11,994 nt of DNA, taken from positions 1-11,994 of the forward strand of contig JACQOD010000107.1 in NCBI GenBank assembly GCA_016202725.1, read 5' to 3'. This document shows, in pieces, positions 11,245 to 11,994 of this stretch. The position numbers and the translations under genes were made by a program. Every line of letters begins with the position of its first letter. Position 1 is the first letter of the stretch. The notes under the pieces were generated by a model that saw only the letters and a list, made by a program, of their open reading frames with translations, did not search any database and had not been told where the DNA came from. Source of the stretch: Candidatus Aenigmatarchaeota archaeon (GTDB lineage Archaea > Aenigmatarchaeota > Aenigmatarchaeia > QMZP01).

Positions 11245-11874
11245 GTGGCGGACGAATTCCAGGTGAAGATCGAAAACGTGGTGGCCTTCACGTCGCTGGA
11301 CAAGAAAATCCCCCTTCTGGAGATTTCCAACAAGTTCGAGGACGCGGAGTACGCACCTGAGTCGTTCCCGGGAGTGGTGTACCGCATCAAGGACCCCCGG
11401 GCTGCCACGCTGATCTTCTCGTCGGGCAAGATCGTCTGCACCGGGGCCAAATCGATTGAAAAGGCCAAAGAGGCCATGCACAAGGTCGTGAACGACATCC
11501 GGAAGCTGGGCATCCGCCTCCCCGTGAAATTCACCATCACCGTGGAGAACATCGTGGCCTCCACCCAGATCGCCGTCTCCTCCAAGCAGACCATCAACCT
11601 CGAGGAGATCTCCTTCGCCCTCGAGAACGTGGAGTACGAGCCGGAGCAATTCCCGGGGCTGGTCTGCCGGATCTCCGAGCCGCGCGTGGCCTTCCTGGTT
11701 TTCGGCTCCGGGAAAATCATCTGCACCGGGGCCAGGAAGATCGAGGACATCTACGTGGCCCTGGGCAAGCTCAAGGAGAAGCTGGAGTCCATAGGGGTCA
11801 AGGTTAAGCCCATGAAGTGGATGGACGAAGAGGGCAAAGCCAAAGAAGTGAACAAACCCAAGCCAAAGAAGTGA
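11245..11874 (+). CDS. tbp: TATA-box-binding protein (TBP)
   Basis: This general transcription factor binds the promoter TATA box and recruits TFB and RNA polymerase. The 209-aa chain shows the two-fold saddle repeat. Repeat 1 (about 5-93) contains FPGVVYRI at 41-48 and IFSSGKIVCTG at 57-67. Repeat 2 (about 94-185) contains FPGLVCRI at 136-143 and VFGSGKIICTG at 152-162. The FPG and F-x-SGK phenylalanines are those that kink the DNA in the family. Most archaeal TBPs have about 180-190 aa; here a basic tail (MKWMDEEGKAKEVNKPKPKK) extends beyond the fold. The start is GTG at 11245 (MADEFQVKIENVV), directly preceding repeat 1; no in-frame ATG lies upstream near the promoter. The strong TATA box at 11189-11200 predicts a short leader. 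Confidence 0.97.
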   Translation: MADEFQVKIENVVAFTSLDKKIPLLEISNKFEDAEYAPESFPGVVYRIKDPRAATLIFSSGKIVCTGAKSIEKAKEAMHKVVNDIRKLGIRLPVKFTITVENIVASTQIAVSSKQTINLEEISFALENVEYEPEQFPGLVCRISEPRVAFLVFGSGKIICTGARKIEDIYVALGKLKEKLESIGVKVKPMKWMDEEGKAKEVNKPKPKK

Positions 11875-11994
11875 GCAGGAACCGCTTTTCCGCCGGTGCG
11901 GCCCGGGCCATTTCTCCCCGGCAGTCTCCTGTGCCAACGGGGTAATCGCCATCTAGGCCGCCGCGCGACAGGAGCCCCCGCCAGGCGCAGGCGA
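11875..11994. other. Window end after TBP, no gene seen
   Basis: These 120 GC-rich bases contain no supported gene, T-run terminator or RNA. A gene starting beyond the edge cannot be excluded. Confidence 0.4.

Noticed and set aside
10515..11750. Minus-strand open frame of 411 codons spanning the 194-aa gene and TBP
   Set aside because: It covers TBP in antisense and crosses two genes and a promoter; TBP is certain, so this frame is a shadow.
1..11994. tRNA, rRNA genes or CRISPR arrays
   Set aside because: No cloverleaf with a TTCGA arm, no conserved rRNA blocks and no regularly spaced direct repeats were seen by eye; the only regular repeats are the protein blades.

Overview
The window is archaeal. 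It carries a gene for a two-repeat TATA-box-binding protein, a DUF2080 transposon-associated small gene of a type known from archaea, and T/A-rich boxes placed about 21-31 bases upstream of most start codons, as expected for archaeal TBP/TFB promoters with leaderless or nearly leaderless mRNAs. The DNA is GC-rich with strong G/C preference at third codon positions, except inside the insertion sequence and in one gene at 8233-8688. The lineage cannot be fixed from this window; an uncultivated archaeon, possibly DPANN-like, is only a guess.

Layout. Left part (71-2551, minus strand): a small glutaredoxin-like protein, an unrecognised 164-aa protein and a short-form malic enzyme, with about 530 bases of apparently gene-free sequence between the first two. 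Positions 2580-3826: a complete IS5-like insertion sequence with about 20-bp inverted repeats, a 318-aa DDE transposase and a divergent 56-aa DUF2080 gene. It sits exactly between two back-to-back TATA boxes, those of malic enzyme and of the first propeller gene.

Centre (3856-8143, plus strand): three consecutive genes for PQQ-like beta-propellers, each with eight blade repeats and no signal peptide, so probably cytosolic. The first two are tandem duplicates that keep nearly the same promoter, the same N-terminal motif and the same C-terminal Tyr/Lys-rich tail while the propeller core has diverged. A short HicB-like antitoxin gene, apparently without a usable start codon at the expected place, lies between the second and third.

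Right part (8233-11874, plus strand): a 151-aa unknown protein in AT-richer DNA, a poorly coding stretch of about 570 bases with hairpins, a single-chain nucleotidyltransferase-HEPN fusion under a palindrome-embedded TATA box, a 194-aa unknown protein, and TBP with a GTG start and a basic C-terminal extension.

Most genes have their own TATA box, so this looks like single-gene transcription units rather than operons. The main candidate for an undescribed system is the propeller trio with its shared terminal tags. The MNT-HEPN fusion, the HicB-like remnant and the IS-remodelled divergent promoter are secondary points of interest. No rRNA, tRNA or CRISPR array was recognised.
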